A DNA stretch of 64,000 nucleotides from Massilia kyonggiensis. Lineage in GTDB: Bacteria > Pseudomonadota > Gammaproteobacteria > Burkholderiales > Burkholderiaceae_D. The stretch lies in assembly GCF_024756235.1 (NCBI RefSeq), contig NZ_JANUGY010000002.1:558001-622000 (forward strand), read 5' to 3'. Numbering within the stretch: the first letter of the stretch is position 1; every line of letters begins with the position of its first letter. The position numbers were made by a program, and so were the translations under genes. The notes beneath the pieces were generated by a model that saw only the letters and a program-made list of their open reading frames with translations, was not told the DNA's origin and searched no databases. Shown in pieces: positions 36,741 to 49,400 of this stretch.

Positions 36741-37472
36741 ATGAAGACCGTCGATTTGGACGAGTTGTTACATACCGACACCGCGTCCAGTTGGGGCGAA
36801 GCGCTGTTCGCCCTCGGCCGCCACTACGGGTTCGAGAAGGTGTTGTTTGGCATGTCGGGCTCGCGCCACGCGCGGCTCGAGAACGCATTTATTCAGAGTA
36901 ATTACCCGACAAAGTGGCGCGAACGGTATGACGCCGAGCGGTTCGCGTATGTCGATCCCGTCGTCAGCCATTGCCTCGCCACCACGTTGCCGCTGATCTG
37001 GCAGCCGGAGATCTTCCGCAGCCCGGCCCAGCGTGCCTTGTACGAAGAGGCATGCACGTACGGCATCCGCGCCGGCGTGACGTTTCCGATCCATGGTCCG
37101 AACGGGGAGTTTGGCCTGCTGAGCTTTGCCGTCGACACGGCGGCGGATGGCGCGTTCCTGCGCGACGTGTCGAGCATGCTAGCCGACCTGGCGCTGTTGC
37201 GGGATTATGCGTACGCGTCCGGCGTGCGTTTCTGCCCGCCGCCGTCGCAGGAGGCGGCGCCGCGCCTGACCCCGCGCGAGCTGGAAGTGCTCAACTGGGT
37301 CATGGTGGGCAAATCGTCGTGGGAAATTTCAAAAATCACCGGCTGTTCCGAGGCGACGGTGAACTTCCATATGGGCAATATCCGCCAGAAGTTCAACGTC
37401 AACACCCGGCAACAGGCGGTCGTGAGGGCCATCTCGCTGGGGCTGATTACCCCAGAAGATCACCATCGTTGA
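36741..37472 (+). CDS. LuxR-family acyl-homoserine-lactone receptor (LasR-like)
   Basis: 243 residues. The N-terminal autoinducer domain keeps the LasR ligand contacts with an offset of one: Y55, W59, R60, Y63, D72, P73, W87, G112 and S128; LasR Thr75 is valine. The C-terminal LuxR helix-turn-helix (about 175-240) has LTPRELEVLNWVMVGKSSWE and ATVNFHMGNIRQKF. It should bind an acyl-homoserine lactone and activate or repress lux-box promoters. The 3' end overlaps the convergent RsaL-like gene by 26 bases, as lasR and rsaL do in Pseudomonas aeruginosa. No luxI-type synthase gene is found in the window. Confidence 0.9.
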   Translation: MKTVDLDELLHTDTASSWGEALFALGRHYGFEKVLFGMSGSRHARLENAFIQSNYPTKWRERYDAERFAYVDPVVSHCLATTLPLIWQPEIFRSPAQRALYEEACTYGIRAGVTFPIHGPNGEFGLLSFAVDTAADGAFLRDVSSMLADLALLRDYAYASGVRFCPPPSQEAAPRLTPRELEVLNWVMVGKSSWEISKITGCSEATVNFHMGNIRQKFNVNTRQQAVVRAISLGLITPEDHHR

Positions 37473-37722
37473 GCTTGCCGTTGACATAGAGTTTCAACAG
37501 CAGGGCGACCGGGGCCGGAATGGCCAGACCCGTTTCGAAGCGGCTGCCGCTGGATTGCGTGACGCCAAACCGACCCCAGAATTTCTCCTGGCTCTCGCGT
37601 TTGCTGATCCGGTATTTCTTGAGATCGCTGATGGAGGGCGCCAGGGATGCGGGCGTTTTCATCATCAGGGTGCCTGCCGACGGTTCCCGCAGGCTTGCTT
37701 CGGTAACGAAATCATTAGCCAT
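37447..37722 (-). CDS. rsaL: RsaL-like repressor of quorum sensing
   Basis: 91 residues from ATG at 37722. Residues 35-85 match the RsaL helix-turn-helix core as I remember it: RESQEKFWGRFGVTQSSGSR corresponds to RESQETFWSRFGISQSCGSR, and IPAPVALLLKLYVNGKLND to IPFPIYLLLHFYIEGQITD. In Pseudomonas RsaL binds the lasI promoter and limits signal synthesis. Here the gene that follows upstream is a peptidase, not a luxI. A lux-box-like palindrome lies 62 bases upstream of the start codon, so activation by the adjacent LuxR is plausible. The N-terminal 30 residues are divergent. Confidence 0.85.
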   Translation of the reverse strand: MANDFVTEASLREPSAGTLMMKTPASLAPSISDLKKYRISKRESQEKFWGRFGVTQSSGSRFETGLAIPAPVALLLKLYVNGKLNDGDLLG

Positions 37723-37783
37723 CGCCGCTCCTCCATGGAAAGATGTGTGAGAAACAAGTATTCCATGCAACATTCATTTAGCG

Positions 37784-37803
37784 TCCTAGCAACCCTGCTA
37801 GTT
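37784..37803 (-). promoter_or_regulatory. Lux-box-like palindrome upstream of rsaL
   Basis: The 20-base element has the core CTAGCAACCCTGCTAG (37786-37801), with perfect 6-base arms, and fits the CT-N12-AG pattern of las/lux boxes. Its distance from the rsaL start suits a site near -40 of an rsaL promoter. Confidence 0.6.
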
Positions 37804-37825
37804 TCATATCGAATGTCCCAGTTGC

Positions 37826-37839
37826 GTTAGCTTGCTAAC
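37826..37839. promoter_or_regulatory. GTTAGC-TT-GCTAAC palindrome
   Basis: A perfect 14-base dyad between the lux-box-like site and the 3' end of the peptidase gene. There is no T-run after it, so it is not an evident terminator. It could be a second regulator site for rsaL. Confidence 0.4.
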
Positions 37840-37887
37840 TGATGGTTACGGGCGGAATAGGTCGCCTCCAGCGTTTTTCGGGTGCAA

Positions 37888-39927
37888 TTATTTGAGTTGC
37901 CTCAACAGGAAGGCATAGGTCAGCGCCCACATGGTTGCCGTCTGCTCGTTGTTCGCCGCGCCCGCGTGGCCGCCCTCCGTGTTTTCCCAGTACAGGACGT
38001 CGTGCCCCTGTTCCCGCATCCGCGCCGCCATCTTGCGCGCGTGGCCGGGATGGACGCGGTCGTCGCGGGTAGACGTCGTGAACAGCACGCGCGGATAGCG
38101 CTTGTCGGGTGACACGTTCTGGTAAGGCGAATAGCGGGACATGTACGCCCACTCGTCCGGATCGTCCGGATCGCCATACTCGCCGATCCAGGACGCACCG
38201 GCCAGCAGTTCGTGGTAGCGGCGCATGTCCAGCAGGGGCACCTGGCAGGCGACGGCGCCGAACAGGTCCGGGCGCTGCGTCAGGGCCGCGCCCACGAGCA
38301 GCCCGCCATTGCTGCCGCCCATGATGCCGAGATGGGGCGGGCTCGTGATGCCGCGGCGGATGACGTCTTCGGCGACGGCGAGGAAATCGTCGAACGCCTT
38401 CTGCCGGTTTTCCTTCAGCGCCGCCTGGTGCCAGCGCGGCCCGAACTCGCCGCCGCCGCGGATGTTCGCCAGCACATACACACCGCCCTGCGCGAGCCAG
38501 GCCTCGCCCGTCGTGCCGCTGTAGAACGGCGTGAGCGACACTTCGAAGCCGCCGTAACCGTACAGCAGGGTCGGATGCGTGCCGTCCAGCGGCGCGTCCT
38601 TGCGCATCACGACGAAATAGGGGACGTGCGTGCCGTCGGGCGACTGCGCCGTGAACTGGCTGACGGCATACGGTGACGCATCGAAGAACGCCGGCATGGA
38701 TTTCAGGAGTTCGCGGCCATCGCGGCCAGCCTCCATCAGGTACAGGCTGCTCGGCGTGAGGAAGTCGGTGACGGTGAGGAACACCAGGTCCGAGTCGTAT
38801 TCGTCGACGGCGGACACGTGCAGCGCGCCCATGCCGGGGGCGTCCACGTCGCGGCACTGCCAGCGGCCATTCACGCGCTGCCATTCGCTGATGCGGTTCT
38901 TGACGTTGTCGAGGATCGTGAGGAAGAGCGCGCCCCGCGTCGCCGCAATGCCGTCCAGCGACGTCGTCGGCGTGGGTTCGAAGAGCACGTCGAAGTCGCG
39001 CGCGCCTGCCAGGAAGCGGTCGAAGGCGATGGCGAGCAGGGCGCCTTGCGGCCACGTGCGGTCCCCGATCGTCCAGTCCGAGCGCAGTTCGACGATGAAC
39101 TGGTCGCGCAGCGCGAACGCGTTCGCATCCAGCGGTTTGTCGATGGGCTCGAGCTGCCCGCCCGCCGGATCGCGCAGGAACAATTCGCTGGTGTAGAAAT
39201 CGATCTGGCGCAGGACGAACTGGCGCTCGCAGCCGGGTGTCGGGTCGTGCCAGGCGGAGACGGACAAATCGTCCTCCTGCGCCGCGTAGACGAGCGTGGC
39301 CTCACTCAGCGATGTGCCGCGCTTCCACGCCTTGACGATGCGCGGGTAGCCGGATTCGGTCATCGAGCCGGGGCCGAAGTCGGTGGCGACGAACAGCGTG
39401 TCCGCGTCGATCCAGCCGGCGCTCGATTTCGCTTCGGGCAAGGTGAAGCCGTCGGCGACGAAGGACAGCGTCGCCACGTCGAATTCGCGCACCACGTGGG
39501 CATCGCCGCCGCCGCGCGACAGCGAGACCAGGCAGCGCGTGCCGTGCGGTTCCAGGAACGTCACCCCGGCCCAGACCCAGTTCTCGTTGTCAAGGCGGGC
39601 GAGGGCGTCCAGGTCCAGCACTGTTTCCCAGGCGGGTTGCGGCTTGCGGTATTCATCCAGCGTCGTGCGGCGCCAGATGCCCCGTTCGTGATCGGCGTCG
39701 CGCCAGAAGTTGTAGAAGGCGCCGGCGTGGTGGCCGGCGTAGGGGATACGGTCGCGCGAATCGAGGATCGTCTTCAGCCGCGTGCGCAGGGCCGCGTAGC
39801 CCGGCAGGGCGGTGAGTTCGCGTTCCGTTTCCATATTTCGTTCGGCCACCCAGCCGAGCGCACGGTCGGAATCGACGTCTTCCAGCCACAGCCAGGGGTC
39901 AAGATGCCCGTTATCCGCTTCACGCAT
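37888..39927 (-). CDS. S9-family prolyl oligopeptidase
   Basis: 679 residues from ATG at 39927, preferred because AAGGA is six bases upstream; the ATG at 39933 touches that sequence. An N-terminal beta-propeller (about 60-400) is followed by an alpha/beta-hydrolase domain with the nucleophile serine in GGSNGGLLVGA, the aspartate in STRDDRVHPGHARKM and the histidine in EGGHAGAAN. PWLWLEDVDSDRALGWV at the start is typical of bacterial POP enzymes. No signal peptide is apparent, so it probably acts in the cytoplasm on short peptides. It occupies the position a luxI would take in a lasR-rsaL-lasI arrangement. Confidence 0.92.
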   Translation of the reverse strand: MREADNGHLDPWLWLEDVDSDRALGWVAERNMETERELTALPGYAALRTRLKTILDSRDRIPYAGHHAGAFYNFWRDADHERGIWRRTTLDEYRKPQPAWETVLDLDALARLDNENWVWAGVTFLEPHGTRCLVSLSRGGGDAHVVREFDVATLSFVADGFTLPEAKSSAGWIDADTLFVATDFGPGSMTESGYPRIVKAWKRGTSLSEATLVYAAQEDDLSVSAWHDPTPGCERQFVLRQIDFYTSELFLRDPAGGQLEPIDKPLDANAFALRDQFIVELRSDWTIGDRTWPQGALLAIAFDRFLAGARDFDVLFEPTPTTSLDGIAATRGALFLTILDNVKNRISEWQRVNGRWQCRDVDAPGMGALHVSAVDEYDSDLVFLTVTDFLTPSSLYLMEAGRDGRELLKSMPAFFDASPYAVSQFTAQSPDGTHVPYFVVMRKDAPLDGTHPTLLYGYGGFEVSLTPFYSGTTGEAWLAQGGVYVLANIRGGGEFGPRWHQAALKENRQKAFDDFLAVAEDVIRRGITSPPHLGIMGGSNGGLLVGAALTQRPDLFGAVACQVPLLDMRRYHELLAGASWIGEYGDPDDPDEWAYMSRYSPYQNVSPDKRYPRVLFTTSTRDDRVHPGHARKMAARMREQGHDVLYWENTEGGHAGAANNEQTATMWALTYAFLLRQLK

Positions 39928-40008
39928 ATGCATTCCTTATTGTTGAGCTCGCAATTTCGGCCCGATTCGGACATACTAACAAACATCTAAAAATTTCCTT
40001 GCGGAAAT

Positions 40009-42993
<2,985 letters not shown>

Positions 42994-43063
42994 GATCCGG
43001 TTAGCCCTACCGTCGAGCGGCCGGAAGTAGTATGCTGCGCGAGTCTCTTCGCCACGTCCCGTC

Positions 43064-46000
43064 ATGCCATCCCCGATCCGCCCCGGCCTCCTCATCCTGC
43101 ACGGCAACCAGATGGAGTTGTTGCGCGCCGCCGTCTTCGACTGGCTGCGCGACAATCCGCTCGGTCCGCTGGAAGAAGAGATCATGCTCGTCCAGTCGAA
43201 CGGCGTCGCCGAGTGGCTCAAGATCGCGCTGGCGGAAGAGCTGGGCGTGTGCGCGGCCACGCGCGTGGCGCTGCCGGCCCGCTTCCAGTGGGAAGCCTAC
43301 CGCGGCATGTTGGGCCCGGAACGGGTGCCGCGCCGCTCGCCGTTCGACAAGGATGCCCTGACGTGGCGCCTCATGCGCCTGCTGCCCGAGCTGCTGCAGA
43401 AGGATAAATTCGAACCGCTGCGCCACTTCCTGTCCGACGGCGACGCCGAGCGCCGCCTCCAGCTGGCCGAGCGCCTCGCGGATCTGTACGACCAGTACCA
43501 GGTGTACCGCGCCGACTGGCTCACCGACTGGGCGGAAGACCGCGACCAGCTGCGCCGCCCCGGCGGCGATCCGATCCCGCTGAAGCAAGACCAGTGCTGG
43601 CAGGCGCAGCTCTGGCGCGAGATCCACGCGAGCCTGCCGCCGGAGCGCCGCTGGTCCGGCCGCGCGACGATCCACCAGCAATTCATGGCGGCGGTAATGG
43701 AAGACCGCGAACCCGTGCTGCGCCTGCCGCGCCGCGTGATCCTGTTCGGCATGTCGACCCTGCCGTACCAGACGATCCAGGCGATGGCGGGCCTGTCGCG
43801 CCACACGCAGGTGCTGATCGCCGTGCCGAACCCGTGCCGGTTCTACTGGGGCGACATCATCGAAGGCCGCGAGCTGCTGCGCGCGGCGTACAAGCGCCAG
43901 GCGCACCGCAACGGCAGCGACCTGTCCGAAATCCCCGTCGAGCAGCTGCACGCGCACAGCCACCCGCTGCTCGCGAGCTGGGGACGGCAGGGCCGCGACT
44001 TCGTGCGCATGCTCGACGAATTCGACAACGGCGAGGGCGCGCAATTCGGCAACCTGCGCATCGACCTGTTCTCCGACGACGAGCCCGAGACGTTGCTCGG
44101 CCAGGTGCAGGCCGCCGTGCGCGACCTGCTGCCGCTGTCGGAACATCCGCACACGCCGCCGCCGCTTGAGGACCGCTCGATCGAATTCCACATCGCCCAC
44201 AGCGCCCAGCGGGAAGTCGAAGTGCTGCACGACCAGCTGCTGTCGTGGTTCGCGGAACCGGGCGGGGAGCCGCTGCGCCCGCGCGACGTCGTCGTGATGG
44301 TGCCGGACATCGAAACCTTCTCGGCCGCCGTCCACGCCGTGTTCGACCAGCACAAGCGCAGCGACCCGCGCTACATCCCGTTCGAGATCGGCGACGTGAA
44401 GGACCGCAGCGTGAATCCGCTGCTCGTGGCGCTGGAATGGCTGCTCCGGCTGCCGCAGCAGCGCTGCCGCCAGAGCGAGGTGCGCGACCTGCTCGACGTG
44501 CCCGCGGTGGCCGCCCGTTTCGGGCTGGAAGAAGCCGACCTGCCCATCCTCGGTCACTGGATCGAGGGCGCCAGCGTGCGCTGGGGCCTGGACCAGCGCC
44601 ACCGCGCAGGGCTGGGCCTCGGCTCGGCCGGCGAACAGAATTCCTGGCTGTTCGGCGTGCGCCGCATGCTGCTCGGCTATGCGACGGGCCACGGCGCCAG
44701 CTTCCGCGACATCGAGCCGTATCCGGAAGTGGGCGGCCTCGATGCCGCGCTCGCGGGTTCGCTGGCGGAACTGGTCGAGGCGCTGCTCGCGTGGCGCGAA
44801 GACCTGGACCGCGTGCAGACCCCGATGCAGTGGGGCGATTGCGCCCGCGCGCTGCTGGCCCGCTTCTTCCGCGCGAAGAACGAGGAAGACCGCCTGATGC
44901 TGCACCAGCTGGAAGAAGCGCTGCAATGCTGGCTGGAGATCTGCGAGAACGCGCTGTTCGACGAACCCGTGTCGCTCGCCGTGATGCGAGAAGCGTGGCT
45001 CGGCCAGCTGGACCAGCCGGCGCTGTCGCACCAGTTCGTGTCCGGCGGCGTCACGTTCTGCACCTTGATGCCGATGCGCGCCGTGCCATTCCGCGTCGTC
45101 TGCCTGCTCGGCATGAACGACGGCGACTTCCCGCGCCGCGGCCACCAGTCCGACTTCGACCTGCTCGCGCTGCCGGGCCTCTCCCGCCCGGGCGACCGCT
45201 CGCGCCGCGACGACGACCGCTACCTGATGCTGGAAGCCGTGCTGGCCGCGCGCGAAAAACTGTACGTGAGCTGGGTGGGCCGCAACGTGCGCGACAACAC
45301 GGAGCAGCCGGCATCCGTACTCGTGTCGCAGCTGCGCGATTATCTCGCGGCCGGCTGGGACCTCGACCTCGCCGAGCGCACGACGGTGCACGCGCTGCAG
45401 CCGTTCTCGCGCCGCTATTTCGAGCGGGGCGGCCTGCTCACGTATGCGGGCGAGTGGCGGTCGGCGCACGGGGCGGAAGCCCCAGGCGTCGGCGACGACG
45501 TGCTGCCGCCGTTCGAGCTCGATGCCGATTACCGTCTCACGCTGGGCGAACTGGCGGGCTTCCTGCGCCAGCCCGCGCGCTACTTCTTCCGCCGCCGCCT
45601 CGGCGTGACGTTCACGGACCTGGAAGTCGTCGGCGAGGACGAGGAACCGTTCTCGCTCGACGCGCTCGACCGCTACTTCCTGGAAGACACGCTGCTGGAC
45701 GACAGCGGCACGCCGGAAGCGCCGCACGAGGTGCGCCACGTGCTGGAGGCGCGCGCGGCGCGGCTCGCGCGCGAAGGCGTGCTGCCCATCGGCCTCGTGG
45801 GCCGGCAATGGCAGCAGCAGCTCGTCGACGACCTCGTGCCCGTGCGCCGCGCATGGCTTGCGGCCGGCGCGCGTTATCCGAAGCCGGCACCGAAGCTCGT
45901 CGTCAGCGTCGACGTGGGCGGCGTGCGCATCGAGGACTGGATCGACCGCCTGCGCAGCAACGACGAGGACACCGTGTGGCTGTTGCAGATGTCGTCCAAG

Positions 46001-46453
46001 GTGCTGGACCGCAAGGGCGAGCCCCGCGGCGACAAATTGATCGGCCCGTGGCTGCGCCAGCTGGCCGCCGCCGCGATGGGGGAGCGCGTGGGCGGCGTGC
46101 TCGTCGCGCGCGACGCGAGACTCGCGATGGCGCCGCTGGAACGTGGACAGGCGCTCGCGCAACTGGAGACGCTGGTGGCGCTGTGGCGCTCGAATCTCGA
46201 CCGCCCGCTGCCCGTCGCGTGCAAGACGGCGCTGGCCCATTTCTCCGGCGGCGATGCGCGCGAGACGTATGACGGCGGCTTCGAGATCGACGGCGAAGTG
46301 ACCGATCCGTGCCTCGCGCGCCTGTGGCCGGAATTCGCGCTGCTGCGCGCGGCCGGCGGCTGGCCGCTGGTGGCGGAAGCGCTGTACGGCCCATTGGTCG
46401 CCTGGCTGAAGGACAGCGTGACGGTGACCCGGTTCGAGGGAGGCGAACAATGA
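43064..46453 (+). CDS. recC: Exodeoxyribonuclease V gamma subunit
   Basis: 1129 residues, matching the RecC family in length. Recognisable stretches: ILHGNQMELLRAAVFDWL at the start, MLVQSNGVAEWLKIALAEELG, ILFGMSTLPYQTIQAMAGLS, and HQSDFDLLALPGLSRPGDRSRRDDDRYL split across the helicase-like and nuclease-like inactive domains. RecC bridges RecB and RecD and recognises Chi in double-strand-break repair. Gene order recC-recB-recD with tiny overlaps, and no ptrA between, differs from E. coli and is usual in betaproteobacteria. It starts 70 bases after the kinase gene. Confidence 0.93.
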   Translation: MPSPIRPGLLILHGNQMELLRAAVFDWLRDNPLGPLEEEIMLVQSNGVAEWLKIALAEELGVCAATRVALPARFQWEAYRGMLGPERVPRRSPFDKDALTWRLMRLLPELLQKDKFEPLRHFLSDGDAERRLQLAERLADLYDQYQVYRADWLTDWAEDRDQLRRPGGDPIPLKQDQCWQAQLWREIHASLPPERRWSGRATIHQQFMAAVMEDREPVLRLPRRVILFGMSTLPYQTIQAMAGLSRHTQVLIAVPNPCRFYWGDIIEGRELLRAAYKRQAHRNGSDLSEIPVEQLHAHSHPLLASWGRQGRDFVRMLDEFDNGEGAQFGNLRIDLFSDDEPETLLGQVQAAVRDLLPLSEHPHTPPPLEDRSIEFHIAHSAQREVEVLHDQLLSWFAEPGGEPLRPRDVVVMVPDIETFSAAVHAVFDQHKRSDPRYIPFEIGDVKDRSVNPLLVALEWLLRLPQQRCRQSEVRDLLDVPAVAARFGLEEADLPILGHWIEGASVRWGLDQRHRAGLGLGSAGEQNSWLFGVRRMLLGYATGHGASFRDIEPYPEVGGLDAALAGSLAELVEALLAWREDLDRVQTPMQWGDCARALLARFFRAKNEEDRLMLHQLEEALQCWLEICENALFDEPVSLAVMREAWLGQLDQPALSHQFVSGGVTFCTLMPMRAVPFRVVCLLGMNDGDFPRRGHQSDFDLLALPGLSRPGDRSRRDDDRYLMLEAVLAAREKLYVSWVGRNVRDNTEQPASVLVSQLRDYLAAGWDLDLAERTTVHALQPFSRRYFERGGLLTYAGEWRSAHGAEAPGVGDDVLPPFELDADYRLTLGELAGFLRQPARYFFRRRLGVTFTDLEVVGEDEEPFSLDALDRYFLEDTLLDDSGTPEAPHEVRHVLEARAARLAREGVLPIGLVGRQWQQQLVDDLVPVRRAWLAAGARYPKPAPKLVVSVDVGGVRIEDWIDRLRSNDEDTVWLLQMSSKVLDRKGEPRGDKLIGPWLRQLAAAAMGERVGGVLVARDARLAMAPLERGQALAQLETLVALWRSNLDRPLPVACKTALAHFSGGDARETYDGGFEIDGEVTDPCLARLWPEFALLRAAGGWPLVAEALYGPLVAWLKDSVTVTRFEGGEQ

Positions 46454-49400
46454 GCCAGCTCCTCGATGCCCTGAGCTTTCCGCTGCACGGCTCGCGCCTC
46501 ATCGAGGCCAGCGCGGGCACCGGTAAAACGTGGACCATCGCCGCGCTGTACCTGCGCCTCGTGCTGGGCCACGGCGGCGAGAACGGCTACACGCGTCCGC
46601 TGATGCCGCCCGAGATCCTCGTGATGACGTTTACGCGCGCCGCCACGCGCGAGCTGTCGAACCGCGTGCGCGAGCGTCTCGTGCAGGCGGCGGCGTGCTT
46701 CCGCGGCGAGGTGGAACCCGACGACCCTTATCTGGAAGCCCTGGCGGATGCGTACGACGACGAGGCAGCCCGCCTCGTGGCCGCGCACCGGCTGGTGCTC
46801 GCGGCCGAGACGATGGACGAGGCGGCGATCTTCACCATCGACGCGTGGTGCCAGCGCATGCTGCGCGAGCACGCGTTCGACAGCGGCAGCCTGTTCGACG
46901 AAGAACTCGTCAGCGACGAGCGCGCGCTGTTCGAGGATGCGGCGCACGACTACTGGCGCCAGCACGTGTACCCGCTGTCCGGCGCGGCGCTGACGAGCCT
47001 CCTGTCCTGCTGGAGCGACGTCGACGCGCTGAAACGGACCGTGCGCGACCTGGTGCAGCGCGCCGGCCGCATCGACGACGGCAACGAGCGGCCGCTGGGC
47101 GCCGTCATCGCCGAGGCGGAGCGCACGCAACGCGAGGAACTGGCTCGGCTGAAGGATGGCTGGCGGGCGCGCGCCGACGCGATGGAGGCGTGGATCGCGG
47201 CGCAGCGCAGCGTGAATCCGAAGGCGTTCAACGGCACCAAGATGCGGCCGGATTCGCTGGCCAAGGGCTTCGACGCGCTGCGTTCGTGGGCCGACGATCC
47301 GCAAGCCCACTATCCGCAACTAACCGACGCGCTGTGGGCGCGGCTGACGCCCGATGGCATCCTCGGTGCGTTCAGCACGAACTACAGCGCGCCCGTGCCC
47401 GAGTGTTTCGAGCACACGGCGGCCTTGAAGGAAGGGCTGGACGCGATCACACCGGTAGCGCACGCGCTGCTGCGCCACGCCGCCTGCGCCATCGCGCTCC
47501 GCATGGCGGAACTGAAGCGCCGCAACCGCCAGTTCGGCTTCGCCGACATGCTGGCGCGCCTGAAGGATGCGCTGGAGGGCCCGAACGGCGAGGCGCTGCG
47601 CCGCCGCATCCTCGACCAGTATCCGGTGGCGATGGTCGACGAATTCCAGGACACGTCGCCCGACCAGTACCGCATCTTCGACCTGCTGTACCGCGTGGCC
47701 GACAACGATCCGGCGCGCGGCCTGTTCCTGATCGGCGACCCGAAACAGTCGATCTACGGCTTCCGCGGCGCGGACATCCACAGCTATCTGTCGGCACGCC
47801 GCGCGACGCACGGCCGCCACTACCAGCTCGGGACGAACTACCGCTCGACGCGCCAGCTCGTCGCCGCCGTGAACCAGCTGTTCCGCCACGCGGAAGGGAA
47901 TTACGCGGCCGGCGCGTTCCGCTTCCGCAAGGGAGAAGAGAATCCGCTGCCGTTCGACGCCGTCGACGCGGCGGGCCGCAGGCAGCAGCTGGTCGGCGTC
48001 GACGGGCCGTTCCAGGCACTGGCGGTCGGCGTGGCGGACGTCGAGGACCTGCGCGTGGACGATTACCGCGAATTTTTCGCCCAGCACTGCGCGGAACACA
48101 TCGTCCGGCTGCTGAACGATCCACGTGTCGGCTTCGCGGACGATGCCGGGAAGTTCACCCGCCTGATGCCGGCCGATATCGCGATCCTCGTGCGCGACCG
48201 GCGCGAGGCGGCGGCTGTCCGGCGCGCGCTCGTGCAAAGGAAGGTCGCGAGCGTGTACCTGTCCGACCAGGACTCCGTCGTCGAAAGCCTTGAAGCGCGC
48301 GACGTGCTGCGCTGGCTGCAGGCGGTGGCGAATCCGCTCGACGTCACGCTCGCCCGCGCCGCGTTCGCGACCGCCACGTGCGCGCTGCCGCTGGCGGAAC
48401 TGGCGCAGCTGGCGAGCGACGAGCTGGCGTGGGAAGGCCGCGTCGAGCAACTGAAATCGCTGCACCAGGCATGGCAGCGGCAGGGCGTGCTGGCGATGCT
48501 GCGCCGCTTCATCCACGAACTGGGCCTGCCCGCAAAGCTGCTGGCGGCGCCGGGCGGCGAGCGGCGCCTGACGAATCTGCTGCACCTCGCGGAACTGCTG
48601 CAGGAAGCGAGCCGCGAGCTGGATGGCGAACAGGCGCTGATCCGCTGGTTCGCCGAGCAGGTCGAAGGCGTGGGAGAAGGCGGCGACGAACGGGTGCTGC
48701 GGCTGGAATCGGACGCGGAACTCGTGAAAGTCGTCACGGTGCACAAGTCGAAGGGCCTGGAATATCCGCTCGTGTACCTGCCGTTCGCCGTCACCGCGCG
48801 CAAGACGGACCGCCGCAACCGTGCGTTCTTCGAATACGTGGAAGACGATGGCGAGCGCCGCATCGACCTCGCGCTGTCCGACGCGGCGATGGAAGCCGTC
48901 GACCGTGCGCGCCTGGAAGAAGACCTGCGCCTGCTGTACGTGGCGCTGACGCGGGCGCGCCATTTCCTGTGGCTCGGCGTCGCGGCCGTCGCCGCGCGCA
49001 AGAAGGGCGAGAACCAGTTGCACGAATCGGCGCTGGGCTATCTGCTGACGGGCGGCACGCCCGTGCCCGCGACGGCCGTGCGCGAGCGCTGGGAACACCT
49101 GCGCGGCGACGTCGACGGCATCGAACTGCATGCGCTGGCCAGCCCGGACGGCTGTACGCTGCTACGCCGGCAGGACGTGCGGCCGGAACTCGTCGAGCCG
49201 CCGCGGTTCGAGGCGCGCTTCGAGCGCAACTGGGCCGTGGGCTCGTTCACGTCGCTGACGAAAAACACGGTGGCGGTCGCGCCGCCCACGCGGCCGCAGG
49301 AAGAGAACCTGCTGGAGGAAGAAGACCCGGGCGTCGTGCCCGTCACGCACAGCGAGGACGCGCCGTGGCACCGCTTCCCGCGCGGCGCCGGTCCCGGCAA

